Shown in pieces: positions 1-7,229 of a stretch of 8,257 bases of DNA. The stretch's first letter is position 1. Every line of letters begins with the position of its first letter. This DNA comes from CAZMGT01 sp964565895 (GTDB lineage Bacteria; Armatimonadota; Zipacnadia; UBA1398; CAZMGT01): contig CAZMGT010000086.1 of assembly GCA_964565895.1 (NCBI GenBank), positions 1 through 8,257 of the forward strand, given 5' to 3'. Position numbers and translations under genes: made by a program. The notes beneath the pieces were generated by a model. It searched no databases and had not been told where the DNA came from. It saw nothing but the letters and a program-made list of their open reading frames with translations.

Positions 1-105
1 CTGGCCGGTGATGTTTGTCCCCACGACGGCGATGGGCGCGGGACCCTGGGGCTGGACTTTGTTCGCGGCGTCGGTGGTGGAAATCGCCCTACCCTCCCCT
101 CGCAA
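1..105 (-). CDS. murD: Probable N-terminus of MurD (UDP-MurNAc-L-alanine:D-glutamate ligase), partial
   Basis: The frame is open from just after the mraY stop to the window edge. It ends in a Rossmann-like segment, PIAVVGTNITGQ, which resembles the VVGxGxTGQ-type loop at the N-terminus of MurD, the enzyme that adds D-glutamate to UDP-MurNAc-L-Ala. murD often follows mraY in dcw clusters, so context supports the call. Only about 28-35 codons are visible and no catalytic motif is reached. No ATG is present in this stretch. The coordinates use an in-frame TTG (103-105), which has no Shine-Dalgarno; a purine-rich SD at 92-99 instead sits 7 nt before an in-frame ATT (82-84), from which the protein would begin (M)STTDAANKVQPQGPAP. 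A GTG inside the glycine loop is too late to be the start. The product is inferred from a very short match plus position. Confidence 0.5.
   Translation of the reverse strand, partial: MRGEGRAISTTDAANKVQPQGPAPIAVVGTNITGQ
92..99 (-). promoter_or_regulatory. Shine-Dalgarno-like site for the gene after mraY
   Basis: GGGGAGGG on the minus strand, followed by 7 nt and then ATT at 82-84. It lies downstream of the TTG at 103-105, so it cannot serve that codon. It is the best ribosome binding site in the mraY-murD junction and favours a start at or near 84, although no ATG, GTG or TTG is found there. Confidence 0.4.
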
Positions 106-106
106 G

Positions 107-1081
107 CTAGCCCGGAGGCGTTATTCCGCCGGCGAGCGCCAGGCAAAAGGCAACCGCGGCGCAAAACGCCGAGGCCGCCCAGAAGCCGGCGACGATGCGC
201 GGTTCGGAGCAGCCGAGGAGCTCGAAGTGATGGTGCACGGGGCTCATGCGAAACACGCGCCGGCCGGTGGTTTGAAAGAAGATGACCTGAATGGCCACGG
301 AGAGGGCCTCGGCGACGAACACCAAGCCGGCGCAGAAAAGCAGCCACTCTAACCCGGAAAACAACGCGACAACGGCGAGCGCGCCGCCGAGCGCCTGGGA
401 GCCGGTGTCGCCCATCCAGACGCGTGCGGGATGATGGTTAAAGAGCAAGAACGCCGCGGCGGCGCCGGCGAACGCCGCGGAAAACGCAGCAAGCGCGGGC
501 TGGCCGGAGAGAACGAGGACGGCGGCAAAGGCGACAAACACGGGAACCGCGGCACCTGCAGCAAGGCCGTCTAGGCCGTCGGTGAGGTTGACGGCGTTGC
601 ACGCGCCAGCGAACACGAGGCCGCCCAGCAGGTAGAGCCAAGGGCCGGGGTTGGGGATCTCGTAGCCCAGGGGAAGAGGGATGGAGTCCGCGCGGGCGAG
701 GACGAGGCGCGCGCAAGCGACGGCGGCGAAGCCGAGGAGGAACTGGGCGAGGAGCTTTGCCCGCGCGCGCAGGCCGCGGCCGCGGTCGCTGGTAGTCTTA
801 ACCAGATCATCGGCAAGGCCGAGGGCGGCAGAGAGGAAGACAAAGGGCAGGGCAAGCAGGGACGCCGCGGAGCGGGCGAAGAGCAAGGCGGCGAGGGCGG
901 CGGCGGGGATGAGGAACAAGCCGCCCATGGAAGGGGTGCCCTGCTTGGCGCGGTGGCGCTCAGGGGTGTCCTCGCGCACGCGGGCGCGCGCGGAAAGCCG
1001 CGCCAGGCGGGGGATGGCCGCCGGCCCGAGAAGGAGCACGAGGACGACGGCGCAGAAGAAGGCGAGCAGCGCGCTAACCAT
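107..1081 (-). CDS. mraY: Phospho-N-acetylmuramoyl-pentapeptide-transferase (MraY)
   Basis: Integral membrane enzyme that transfers phospho-MurNAc-pentapeptide from UDP-MurNAc-pentapeptide to undecaprenyl phosphate, giving lipid I at the inner face of the membrane. The 324-aa protein shows the family motifs in order: KQGTPSMGG (46-54), the Asp pair in ADDLVK (90-95), NAVNLTDGLDGLA (162-174) with Asp168 and Asp171, MGDTGSQALGG (223-233), and the HHHFE signature (283-287) in a cytoplasmic loop. Many hydrophobic segments, starting with residues 3-22, fit the ten-helix fold. The length is that of the short form of the family (about 320 aa); proteobacterial enzymes are about 360. The ATG at 1079-1081 was chosen because the protein then starts at the expected first helix; the frame is open further upstream but that part is shadow of murF. 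It overlaps the murF stop by 8 nt with only a weak GAGAG ahead of it, suggesting coupled translation. Confidence 0.97.
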   Translation of the reverse strand: MVSALLAFFCAVVLVLLLGPAAIPRLARLSARARVREDTPERHRAKQGTPSMGGLFLIPAAALAALLFARSAASLLALPFVFLSAALGLADDLVKTTSDRGRGLRARAKLLAQFLLGFAAVACARLVLARADSIPLPLGYEIPNPGPWLYLLGGLVFAGACNAVNLTDGLDGLAAGAAVPVFVAFAAVLVLSGQPALAAFSAAFAGAAAAFLLFNHHPARVWMGDTGSQALGGALAVVALFSGLEWLLFCAGLVFVAEALSVAIQVIFFQTTGRRVFRMSPVHHHFELLGCSEPRIVAGFWAASAFCAAVAFCLALAGGITPPG

Positions 1082-2456
1082 AGCTCTCGCCCGCAATCTG
1101 GCGGATGATCGTTTCCATGCGCATGGCGCGCGACCCCTTGACGAGGACCAAGTCGCCAGGCCGGAGGAGCTGCCGGAGGAGGCGGACGACGTCGTCGTGC
1201 GAGGAGCAATGCCAGACGCTGTCCGCAGCCATGCCGGCGTCGCAGGCGGCCCGGGCAATATTTTCGCTGGCCTGGCCGAGGCATATCAAGCGGTTGACGG
1301 AGGAGTGGGCAACGAGCTGACCCACGGCGCGGTGGAGCTGTGGGGCGTGCTCGCCGAGCTCGAGCATGTCGCCGAGGACGGCGTAGCGCAGGCCGGAGCA
1401 GTCGAGCGAGGCGAGGAGGTCGAGGGCGGCGGCGACGGACTCCGGGCTGGCGTTGTAGGCGTCGCAGAGGATCGTCGTCCCGGAGGCTGTGTGGAGGATC
1501 TCGCTGCGCAGGGCGGCGGGGCGGAAGTGGGCCAGCCCCGCGGCTATTTCGGCCAGGGGGACGCCCGCGGCGTGGGCCACGGCGGCGGCGCACAGGGCGT
1601 TGGCCACGTTGTGGCGCCCGGGGGCGCGGAGGTCTACGGCGACGGAGTTTTCGCCGATGCGCAGGGTAAACTGAGAGCCTTCGGCGCCGCGCAGGAGGAG
1701 GTTTTCCGCGAAGACATCGGCGGGATTGTCCAGGCCGAAGGAGAGGACCGGGCAAGGGGCGCGCTGGGCGAGGAACGAGAAGTAGCGATCGTCGGCGTTG
1801 AGGACGGCGCGGCCGTCGGCGGGGAGAGCGGAGAGGAGCTCGGCCTTGGCCTGGGCGATGTCGTCGAGCGAGCCGAGGAGGCCGATGTGCGTGACGCCGA
1901 TGCGCGTGATCGCTCCAATGTGCGGCTGGCAGATTTGCGCGAGGTAGGCGATTTGGCCTTTTCCGCGCATGGCGAGCTCGAGGACGAGGGCCGCGGTAGA
2001 CTGTTCGGCGGCGAGAATGGCCAGGGGAACGCCGATTTCGTTGTTGTAGTTTTCCGGCGGGATAAGGGCGTTAAAGTGGCGGGCGAAGATGGAGGCGGCC
2101 ATAAGGTGGGTTGTCGTTTTGCCCACGCTGCCGGTGATCGCGGCGACTTTGGCGGGCAGCGAGCGGCGATAGGCGCGGGCGAGATGGCCCAGGGCGGCGA
2201 GGGTGTCGGGCACGCGGAGGAGGGGGAGGTTTGCCGCGACATCGCGCTGGACGACAGCGGCGCGGGCGCCGCGCGCGGCGGCGTGTTGCACGTAGTCGTG
2301 GCCGTCGAAGCGCTCACCCTTGAGGGCGAAGAACAGCGAGCCGGGGATAAGGCGGCGGGAGTCGGTGGATACGGCGACGACTTCGATATCCGCCATCTGA
2401 GGCCAGAGCTCGGCCCCGATCGCCGCGGCGACTTCGCCCAAGGTCATCGGCCTCAC
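1074..2456 (-). CDS. murF: UDP-MurNAc-tripeptide:D-alanyl-D-alanine ligase (MurF)
   Basis: Cytoplasmic ATP-dependent ligase that adds D-Ala-D-Ala to UDP-MurNAc-tripeptide, the last soluble step of precursor synthesis. The 460-aa length is usual. Visible motifs are the N-terminal STDSRRLIPGSLFFALKGERFDGHDYV block (30-56), the P-loop TGSVGKTTT (108-116, Lys113), NYNNEIGVPL (137-146), LELAMRGKGQI (159-169), GRHNVANAL (280-288) linking the central and C-terminal domains, DAYNASPES (332-340), LGDMLELG (361-368) and KGSRAMRME (440-448). These separate it from MurE, which has DNPR and GKGHE. The start is a GTG (2454-2456) whose last bases form the murE stop (GTGA, 4-nt overlap); an AAAGGAG lies 11 nt upstream inside murE. 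An ATG three codons in (2445-2447) has GAGG only 3 nt ahead and is the alternative start. Confidence 0.97.
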   Translation of the reverse strand: MRPMTLGEVAAAIGAELWPQMADIEVVAVSTDSRRLIPGSLFFALKGERFDGHDYVQHAAARGARAAVVQRDVAANLPLLRVPDTLAALGHLARAYRRSLPAKVAAITGSVGKTTTHLMAASIFARHFNALIPPENYNNEIGVPLAILAAEQSTAALVLELAMRGKGQIAYLAQICQPHIGAITRIGVTHIGLLGSLDDIAQAKAELLSALPADGRAVLNADDRYFSFLAQRAPCPVLSFGLDNPADVFAENLLLRGAEGSQFTLRIGENSVAVDLRAPGRHNVANALCAAAVAHAAGVPLAEIAAGLAHFRPAALRSEILHTASGTTILCDAYNASPESVAAALDLLASLDCSGLRYAVLGDMLELGEHAPQLHRAVGQLVAHSSVNRLICLGQASENIARAACDAGMAADSVWHCSSHDDVVRLLRQLLRPGDLVLVKGSRAMRMETIIRQIAGESYG

Positions 2457-3937
2457 AGCAGCCCCAGCTCCTTTAACGCGGCACGGGCGACCTCGCGGTC
2501 GTCGAAGTGGACCGTTTTGTCGGCGAAGATTTGATATGTCTCATGGCCTTTTCCCGCAATAAGCACGACGTCCTCTTCGTGGGCCTCGGCGATGGCCCGG
2601 CGGATGGCCTGGGCGCGATCGGACATGCGCAGGACGTTGCCCGAGGAGATGCCGGCGAGGATCTCGTCGATGATCGCCTCGGGGTCCTCGGAGCGCGGGT
2701 TGTCCGAGGTGACGATGGCCAGGTCGGCGAGCTGCGCGGCGATGGCGCCCATTTTGGGGCGCTTGGAGCGGTCGCGGTCGCCCCCGCAGCCGAAGACGCA
2801 GATAACGCGCCTGGGAGCGATTTGGCGCAGGGTTTTCAGCACCGAGCGGAGGCCGCCCGGGGTGTGGGCATAATCTACGAAGACAAGAGGCCCGCGGGCG
2901 GAGGGGACGGGCTCGAGCCGACCGGGAACGGGAGGGAGGCTCTGTAAGCCGGCGACAATGGGCTCCACGCTAAGCCCCAAAGCAAGGGCGGCCGCCGCAG
3001 CGGCGAGGGCGTTGTAGGCGCTGAACTCGCCGCGCAGGTTAAGCCGCGCCTCGAACGGGCCGAGGGGCGTCTTTGCGCGGAGGACGGTGCCGGAGAGGGA
3101 GGGCTCGATGGCAGAGGCGCAGACGTCGGCCGAGGGATCGCAGCCGAAGGTGATAACCTCGCCCGCGGCAAGGGAGAGGAGCTTTTTGCCGTAGGGGTCG
3201 TCGATGTTCGTCGCTGCTTTGAGGGGCTTTTCGCCGGCGAGGCGGCCGTCGAACAGGGCGAGCTTTGCCGCGAAGTAGGCGTCCATGGTGGGGTGGAAGT
3301 CGAGGTGTTCCGGAGAGAGATTGGTGAACACGGCGACGTCGAACTCGCAGTAGTCCACGCGGCGGAGCTCAAGCGCGTGGGAGGAGACCTCGAGGACGAC
3401 ATGCGAGGAGCGCGCGGCGAGGGCGCGGGCGAGGAGGCGCTGGATTTGGGCAGCCTCGGGCGTTGTGCGCAGGGCGCGCTCGGGCGGGGCGTCCGGAGCG
3501 AGGCGGACCTCGAGGGTGGTCATTAACCCGGCGCGGATGTTCGCGGCGCGCAGGATGCTCTCCAGGAAGTAGCAGGTGGAGGTTTTGCCGTTGGTTCCCG
3601 TAACGCCGATAAGCGTTAGGCGGCGCGCGGGAAAGCCGTGGCAAGCAGCGGCCGCGGCCGCTTGGGCGAGGCGCGAGTCGGCCACGGCGATCGCTGGGAC
3701 GTCGGGCGGGACGGCGGAGAGGCGCTGAGCGCCCTCGACGACGACTGCGGCGGCGCCGGCGGCGAGAGCCTGGGGGATGAAGTCGTGGCCGTCGAAGCGC
3801 TCGCCGCGGCGGCAGACGAACAGCGCCCCGGGGGAGACTTCGCGGGAGTCGTGCACGACATCGGCGATGGGCACATCGCGCACGATGCGCAAGGCGAGTT
3901 TGTTTGGGATGTGCTCGGCGATTTGCGAAAGGAGCAT
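2453..3937 (-). CDS. murE: UDP-MurNAc-L-Ala-D-Glu:meso-diaminopimelate ligase (MurE)
   Basis: Cytoplasmic ATP-dependent Mur ligase that adds the third stem-peptide residue. The 494-aa protein has the usual three-domain layout: substrate-binding N-domain with HDSREVSPGALFVCRRGERFDGHDF (29-53), the P-loop GVTGTNGKTST (111-121, Lys118), TTPEA (158-162), NLSPEHLDFH (206-215), Lys225 in YFAAKLALFD as the likely carbamylated lysine, FVDYAHTPGGL (353-363), FGCGGDRDRSKRP (382-394), and the C-terminal SDNPRSEDP (411-419) and GKGHE (462-466). DNPR is the established determinant for meso-diaminopimelate, so a DAP-type peptidoglycan is predicted rather than lysine. The ATG at 3935-3937 has AAAGGAG at 3941-3947 only 3 nt away, a strong but tightly spaced site, and lies 23 nt after the ftsI stop. 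Confidence 0.97.
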   Translation of the reverse strand: MLLSQIAEHIPNKLALRIVRDVPIADVVHDSREVSPGALFVCRRGERFDGHDFIPQALAAGAAAVVVEGAQRLSAVPPDVPAIAVADSRLAQAAAAAACHGFPARRLTLIGVTGTNGKTSTCYFLESILRAANIRAGLMTTLEVRLAPDAPPERALRTTPEAAQIQRLLARALAARSSHVVLEVSSHALELRRVDYCEFDVAVFTNLSPEHLDFHPTMDAYFAAKLALFDGRLAGEKPLKAATNIDDPYGKKLLSLAAGEVITFGCDPSADVCASAIEPSLSGTVLRAKTPLGPFEARLNLRGEFSAYNALAAAAAALALGLSVEPIVAGLQSLPPVPGRLEPVPSARGPLVFVDYAHTPGGLRSVLKTLRQIAPRRVICVFGCGGDRDRSKRPKMGAIAAQLADLAIVTSDNPRSEDPEAIIDEILAGISSGNVLRMSDRAQAIRRAIAEAHEEDVVLIAGKGHETYQIFADKTVHFDDREVARAALKELGLL

Positions 3938-3960
3938 TTTCTCCTTTCCCCAAGCCCGCG

Positions 3961-5673
3961 CTAGGGGAGCGCGGAGGGCGGGAGGGCCTTTAGCGTGGCG
4001 ATGCCCTCGGCGATGTCGCGGAACGCGGGCGCGGCGACCGTTCCCCCGTAGGCGGCCGCGGGGTCGGGCTCGTCCACGGTGACCAGGATGACGAACTTGG
4101 GATCGTCAGCGGGCAGCATCCCTACGAAGGATACCACATACTTATCGGATGCCAAGCCGCGGGGGCCGGCTTTCTGCGCGGTGCCCGTTTTTCCGGCGAC
4201 GAGATATTGCTTAAGCCGCGCCGCGGCGCCCGTTCCCTCGGGCTTGTTGACGACATCGACGAGATAGCTCATCACGCGGCGGGCGACGCTTTCGGAGATC
4301 ACGCGGTGGATAACGGTGGGCTGGGTGTGCTTGAAGCGGTGGGAGCCGGGGAGGGTGTATTTGGCGATGAGCCTGGGGCGGAGGAGGACGCCGCCGTTGG
4401 CGATCGCCGCGTAGGCGGCGGCAAGCTGGAGCGGCGTGACGCTTATTCCCTGGCCGTAGGAGGCGGTGGCCACCCACACCGGGCCGCGGTAAGGGGGCAC
4501 GCTGCCCGTCTCCTCGTAGATGCCCACGTGGGTGGGGCCGAGGAAGCCGAAGTCGCGGAAGTAGCGGAGCATGCGCGCGCTGCCCAGGCGCTTGCCCACA
4601 TCGGCAGCGCAGACGTTGCACGAGACGCGGATGATGTCGCGCGGGGTGAGCCAGCCGTGGCCGCCGGGAGGGGCGTGGGGGCAACTGATTTTGTAGTCGT
4701 AGACGACTTTCGAGCCGGTGCACTGGAAGCGCTCGGTGGGGCTGAGGCAGCCGGCGTCGAGGGCGGCGGCGACGACGATGCCCTTTACCGTGGAGCCCGG
4801 CTCGTAGGTGATGCTCGCGATGGTCGCGTTAAACCGGCGTTGGTCTTTCTCCAGGTAGAAGCGGTTGGGATCGAAGCTGGGCTGGGTTACGGCGGCGAGG
4901 ATCTCGCCCGTTTTGGGGTCGAGCACGGTAACCGTTCCCCCGCGGGCGTGGTAGCGGGAGATGGCCTCGGCGAGCTCGCGCTCGCAAATGGCTTGGATGT
5001 CGGCGTCGATGGTCAGGTAGATGTCGGAGCCGTGTTGGACATCGTGCACGATGAACGAGCTGGTGGGGATGGGCGTGCCGTTGGCGTCGAGCGAGCACAG
5101 GCGCTCGCCGTCGGAGCCGCGGAGGAGAGCATTTTGGGAAAGCTCGATCCCCGCGAGGCCCTGGTTGTCCACACCGGTAAAGCCGAGGATGGGGGCGAGC
5201 ATTTTGTGATAGGGATAGATGCGCTTAGGCTCGGGCTTAAGGCCCACGCCGCGCTCGCGCTCGGCCAGGGGCTTGACCAGCGCGAGCTCGTCGTCGGGGA
5301 TAAGGCGTTTGATCCAGACGAACGGCTCGCTGCTGCGCGTCGCGCGGGCGACCTGGGCGGGGTCGAGGTGTAGGGCCTGGGCGAGGGCATTGGCGACCTG
5401 TTGGGGGTCGCTGAGGAGGTGGGGATGGACGAACACCGAGTAGCCGGTGGCGTTGAGGGCGAGGGGCCGGCCGTAGCGGTCGTAGATTGTTCCCCGGCGG
5501 GCGGGGATCGTCCGGCGGACCATGCCGTCGGTGCGGGGGACGGTCGTCCCGAGCTGGAGGCTGGCCAGGCGGAAGATGGCTAGGACAAACGGGAGCAAGC
5601 AGAGGACGAATACCACACGCGGGCCGCTGACTAGGCGGCGGGTGAGATCGGGAATGGCGGTTGCCTGACGCAC
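3961..5673 (-). CDS. ftsI: FtsI-like class B penicillin-binding protein (septal D,D-transpeptidase)
   Basis: Membrane-anchored transpeptidase that crosslinks peptidoglycan at the septum. The 570-aa protein has a short cytoplasmic tail, one membrane helix (about 18-38), a PBP dimerisation domain with RRGTIYDRYGRPLA (59-72), and a transpeptidase domain from about 240. Catalytic motifs are intact: SxxK as STVK (294-297, nucleophile Ser294) in YEPGSTVKG, SxN as SCN (351-353), and KTGT (495-498). The downstream SVTPLQLAAAYAAIANGG (411-428) is typical. No PASTA domain is seen at the C-terminus. The start is GTG (5671-5673) with GGGAGGG (5684-5690) 10 nt upstream; no ATG gives a better N-terminus. 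Position after ftsL and before murE is the classic place for ftsI rather than the elongation enzyme PBP2 or sporulation SpoVD, but those are the paralogues to exclude. Cys318, Cys331, Cys352 and Cys355 cluster around the active-site region. Confidence 0.93.
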   Translation of the reverse strand: MRQATAIPDLTRRLVSGPRVVFVLCLLPFVLAIFRLASLQLGTTVPRTDGMVRRTIPARRGTIYDRYGRPLALNATGYSVFVHPHLLSDPQQVANALAQALHLDPAQVARATRSSEPFVWIKRLIPDDELALVKPLAERERGVGLKPEPKRIYPYHKMLAPILGFTGVDNQGLAGIELSQNALLRGSDGERLCSLDANGTPIPTSSFIVHDVQHGSDIYLTIDADIQAICERELAEAISRYHARGGTVTVLDPKTGEILAAVTQPSFDPNRFYLEKDQRRFNATIASITYEPGSTVKGIVVAAALDAGCLSPTERFQCTGSKVVYDYKISCPHAPPGGHGWLTPRDIIRVSCNVCAADVGKRLGSARMLRYFRDFGFLGPTHVGIYEETGSVPPYRGPVWVATASYGQGISVTPLQLAAAYAAIANGGVLLRPRLIAKYTLPGSHRFKHTQPTVIHRVISESVARRVMSYLVDVVNKPEGTGAAARLKQYLVAGKTGTAQKAGPRGLASDKYVVSFVGMLPADDPKFVILVTVDEPDPAAAYGGTVAAPAFRDIAEGIATLKALPPSALP

Positions 5674-5700
5674 CGGCGCTCGGCCCTCCCGGAGAATGAG

Positions 5701-6240
5701 CTAAGGTGTGCCCGTTGCCGATGAGGGGGGCGAGGCGGCGACCTGAACCTCGCGCCGGCCGGGATAGAGGCGGCGGGTGGCGTCGGCGCACCAGCTTGCC
5801 ACGCGCAGGCCGATGTTTTCGGCGAGCGAGGGCTGGGCGCGCACGAGGCGCACCTCGGCGGGCTTGGCGCGGGGGACGATGTCCACGGCATCGGCGCCGT
5901 AAAGGACCATGTCGTCCTGGGCGCGGGCGAACTGGATGATGCGCTCGGCATTGGCCTTTGCCCCGAGCTCGACGAGCAGGCGGCGCTGGAGGTCGAGCGC
6001 CTTGGCGTACTGCTCTTTGAGGTCCTGGAGCTTGTATTCGGCGGCGACGAGATGGGCCTGGGTGGAGACGTAAATTAAGCACTCCGCAGCGCCGAACGAG
6101 ACGAGGAGAACAACAACGACCAGCGGCCGCGATAGCGCGGCGAGGAGCAGGCGCGTGGGCCAGGAGGGGCGAGGTTTGCGCTTGCGCGGGCGACGGGGGA
6201 AGCGGGAGTGGCCGGAACCGTATCTCGGGGCAGGAGTCAT
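5701..6240 (-). CDS. ftsL: FtsL-like bitopic division protein
   Basis: A 179-aa protein with a very basic cytoplasmic N-terminus (RFPRRPRKRKPRPSWPTR, 13-30), one membrane helix (about 38-58), and an extracytoplasmic heptad-like stretch (about 65-95). This is followed by ELGAKANAERIIQFARAQDDMVLYGADAVDIV (91-122), which matches the FtsL pattern of a short coiled coil ending in xxRIexxARxxLGMv. In the known system FtsL pairs with FtsB, recruits FtsW and FtsI and helps activate septal synthesis. About 55 further residues (123-179) extend past the usual FtsL end, and I do not recognise them. FtsL is poorly conserved, so the call rests on topology, the C-terminal motif and position between rsmH and ftsI. 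The start is ATG with a near-perfect Shine-Dalgarno, 12 nt after rsmH. Confidence 0.8.
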   Translation of the reverse strand: MTPAPRYGSGHSRFPRRPRKRKPRPSWPTRLLLAALSRPLVVVVLLVSFGAAECLIYVSTQAHLVAAEYKLQDLKEQYAKALDLQRRLLVELGAKANAERIIQFARAQDDMVLYGADAVDIVPRAKPAEVRLVRAQPSLAENIGLRVASWCADATRRLYPGRREVQVAASPPSSATGTP

Positions 6241-6247
6241 CGCCGAT

Positions 6248-6254
6248 ACCTCCT
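6248..6254 (-). promoter_or_regulatory. Strong ribosome binding site of ftsL, overlapping the rsmH stop
   Basis: AGGAGGT on the minus strand, 7 nt before the ftsL ATG. Its first two bases are the last two of the rsmH stop codon TAG (6253-6255). This is the closest match to the anti-SD consensus in the operon, and it means ribosomes ending rsmH would reach the ftsL initiation site directly. Confidence 0.8.
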
Positions 6255-7188
6255 AGATTTTCTCCGCGGCGCGGAGCTTGGCGCTGCGCGCGCGTGGGTT
6301 GCGGGCGACCTCCTCGGGGGAGGGGCGCACGGGCCGCGGGGTAAGGATGCGCAGCTCGGCGCGCTTGCCGCAGGTGCACACGGGCTGGCCTGGGGGGCAG
6401 ACGCAAGAGGCCGCCGCGTGGCGGAAAAAGTGCTTTACGCGGCGGTCTTCGTGGCTGTGGTAGCTGATGCACACCAGGCGGCCGCCCGGGGCGAGCGCGG
6501 CAAGCGCGGCGGGCAGGGCGGCGTCGATGCTTTCTAGCTCGCGAGTCGTTGCCAGGCGCAGGGCGAGAAACGTTTTCGTGGCGGGGTGAAGGCGGCGCCG
6601 CGGATGGCGAGGGACGACGCTTTCCACGATGCGCGCAAGCTGGCCGGTGGTGCGGATGGGCTGCTTTTGGCGCTCGCGGACGATGGCCCGGGCGATGCGC
6701 GCGGCATGGCGCTCCTCGCCGAGCTCGCGGAGGATGCGGCGCAGCTCGTCCTCGGGGGCGGAGTTGACGATTTGCTTGGCATCCGGGCCGGGCTCGTTGC
6801 CCATTTTCATGGACAGCTCCTCGTCGAACTGAAAGCTAAAGCCTCTGCCTGGGCCGAGCTGGTGCGCGGAGACGCCGAAGTCGAAGAGCACGGCGTCCAC
6901 GGAGCGGCAGCCGGCCTGGGCGAGGGCCTGGCGGAGATCGGCGAAGTCGCCCAGGAAGAGGTGCACGCGGTCGCGGTGCGCGGCGAAACGCTGCTCGGCG
7001 TGGCGGATGGCGTCGGGGTCGCGATCGATGGCGATGAGCAGGCCGTTGGGGAGGATCTTTTTGAGCGCGGCCGCGGCGTGTGAGCCGCCGCCGAGGGTAG
7101 CGTCGAGGACGATTTTGCCCGGGGAGAGGTTGAGCCAGTGGATAGCCTCGCGCAGGAGAACGGGCTCGTGGCGTCGGTATTGGGCCAT
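6253..7188 (-). CDS. rsmH: 16S rRNA (cytosine-1402-N4)-methyltransferase (RsmH / MraW)
   Basis: SAM-dependent methyltransferase that modifies C1402 of 16S rRNA in the decoding centre of the small ribosomal subunit. The 311-aa length is normal. Family motifs are HEPVLLREAIHWL (7-19), the SAM-binding VLDATLGGGSHA (27-38), IAIDRDPDAI (52-61), the LFDFGVSAHQL block (101-111), RGFSFQFDEELSMKMG (115-130), TKTFLALRL (204-212), ISYHSHEDRRVKHFFR (241-256), a Cys-rich segment CVCPPGQPVCTCGK (262-275), and the C-terminal NPRARSAKLRAAE (297-309). Two positions differ from the forms I remember: FDFGVSAHQ where DLGVSSxQ is common, and ATTREL where a VNxEL sequence is common. The start is the ATG at 7186-7188, with GGAG (7195-7198) 6 nt ahead. 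The frame is open far upstream across mraZ, but that part is shadow. Confidence 0.97.
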   Translation of the reverse strand: MAQYRRHEPVLLREAIHWLNLSPGKIVLDATLGGGSHAAAALKKILPNGLLIAIDRDPDAIRHAEQRFAAHRDRVHLFLGDFADLRQALAQAGCRSVDAVLFDFGVSAHQLGPGRGFSFQFDEELSMKMGNEPGPDAKQIVNSAPEDELRRILRELGEERHAARIARAIVRERQKQPIRTTGQLARIVESVVPRHPRRRLHPATKTFLALRLATTRELESIDAALPAALAALAPGGRLVCISYHSHEDRRVKHFFRHAAASCVCPPGQPVCTCGKRAELRILTPRPVRPSPEEVARNPRARSAKLRAAEKI

Positions 7189-7194
7189 CGCATA

Positions 7195-7198
7195 CTCC
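7195..7198 (-). promoter_or_regulatory. Ribosome binding site of rsmH
   Basis: GGAG with a 6-nt spacer to the ATG at 7186-7188. It fixes the rsmH start against the long open frame that continues upstream through mraZ. Confidence 0.7.
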
Positions 7199-7229
7199 GC
7201 AGCCTCTCTCCGGAGGCGCGGCTCGGCGG

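Noticed and set aside
571..1755. Open frame of 394 codons on the minus strand across murF and mraY in another frame
   Set aside because: Pro/Arg-rich out-of-frame shadow; both real genes in the region have complete family motifs in their own frames.
681..2534. Open frame of 617 codons on the plus strand opposite mraY and murF
   Set aside because: Its translation is Gly/Arg/Ala/Glu-rich low-complexity text with no domain, and it is the mirror of two clear genes. Long antisense frames are expected where GC-rich third positions remove stop codons.
4207..5373. Open frame of 388 codons on the plus strand opposite ftsI
   Set aside because: Same GC-driven artefact: Gly/Ala/Val/Asp-rich, no recognisable motif, fully covered by the catalytic part of ftsI.
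5237..6472. Open frame of 411 codons on the minus strand spanning rsmH, ftsL and ftsI in another frame
   Set aside because: Pro/Arg-rich translation typical of a shifted frame; it crosses three genes that each have a start, a ribosome binding site and family motifs.
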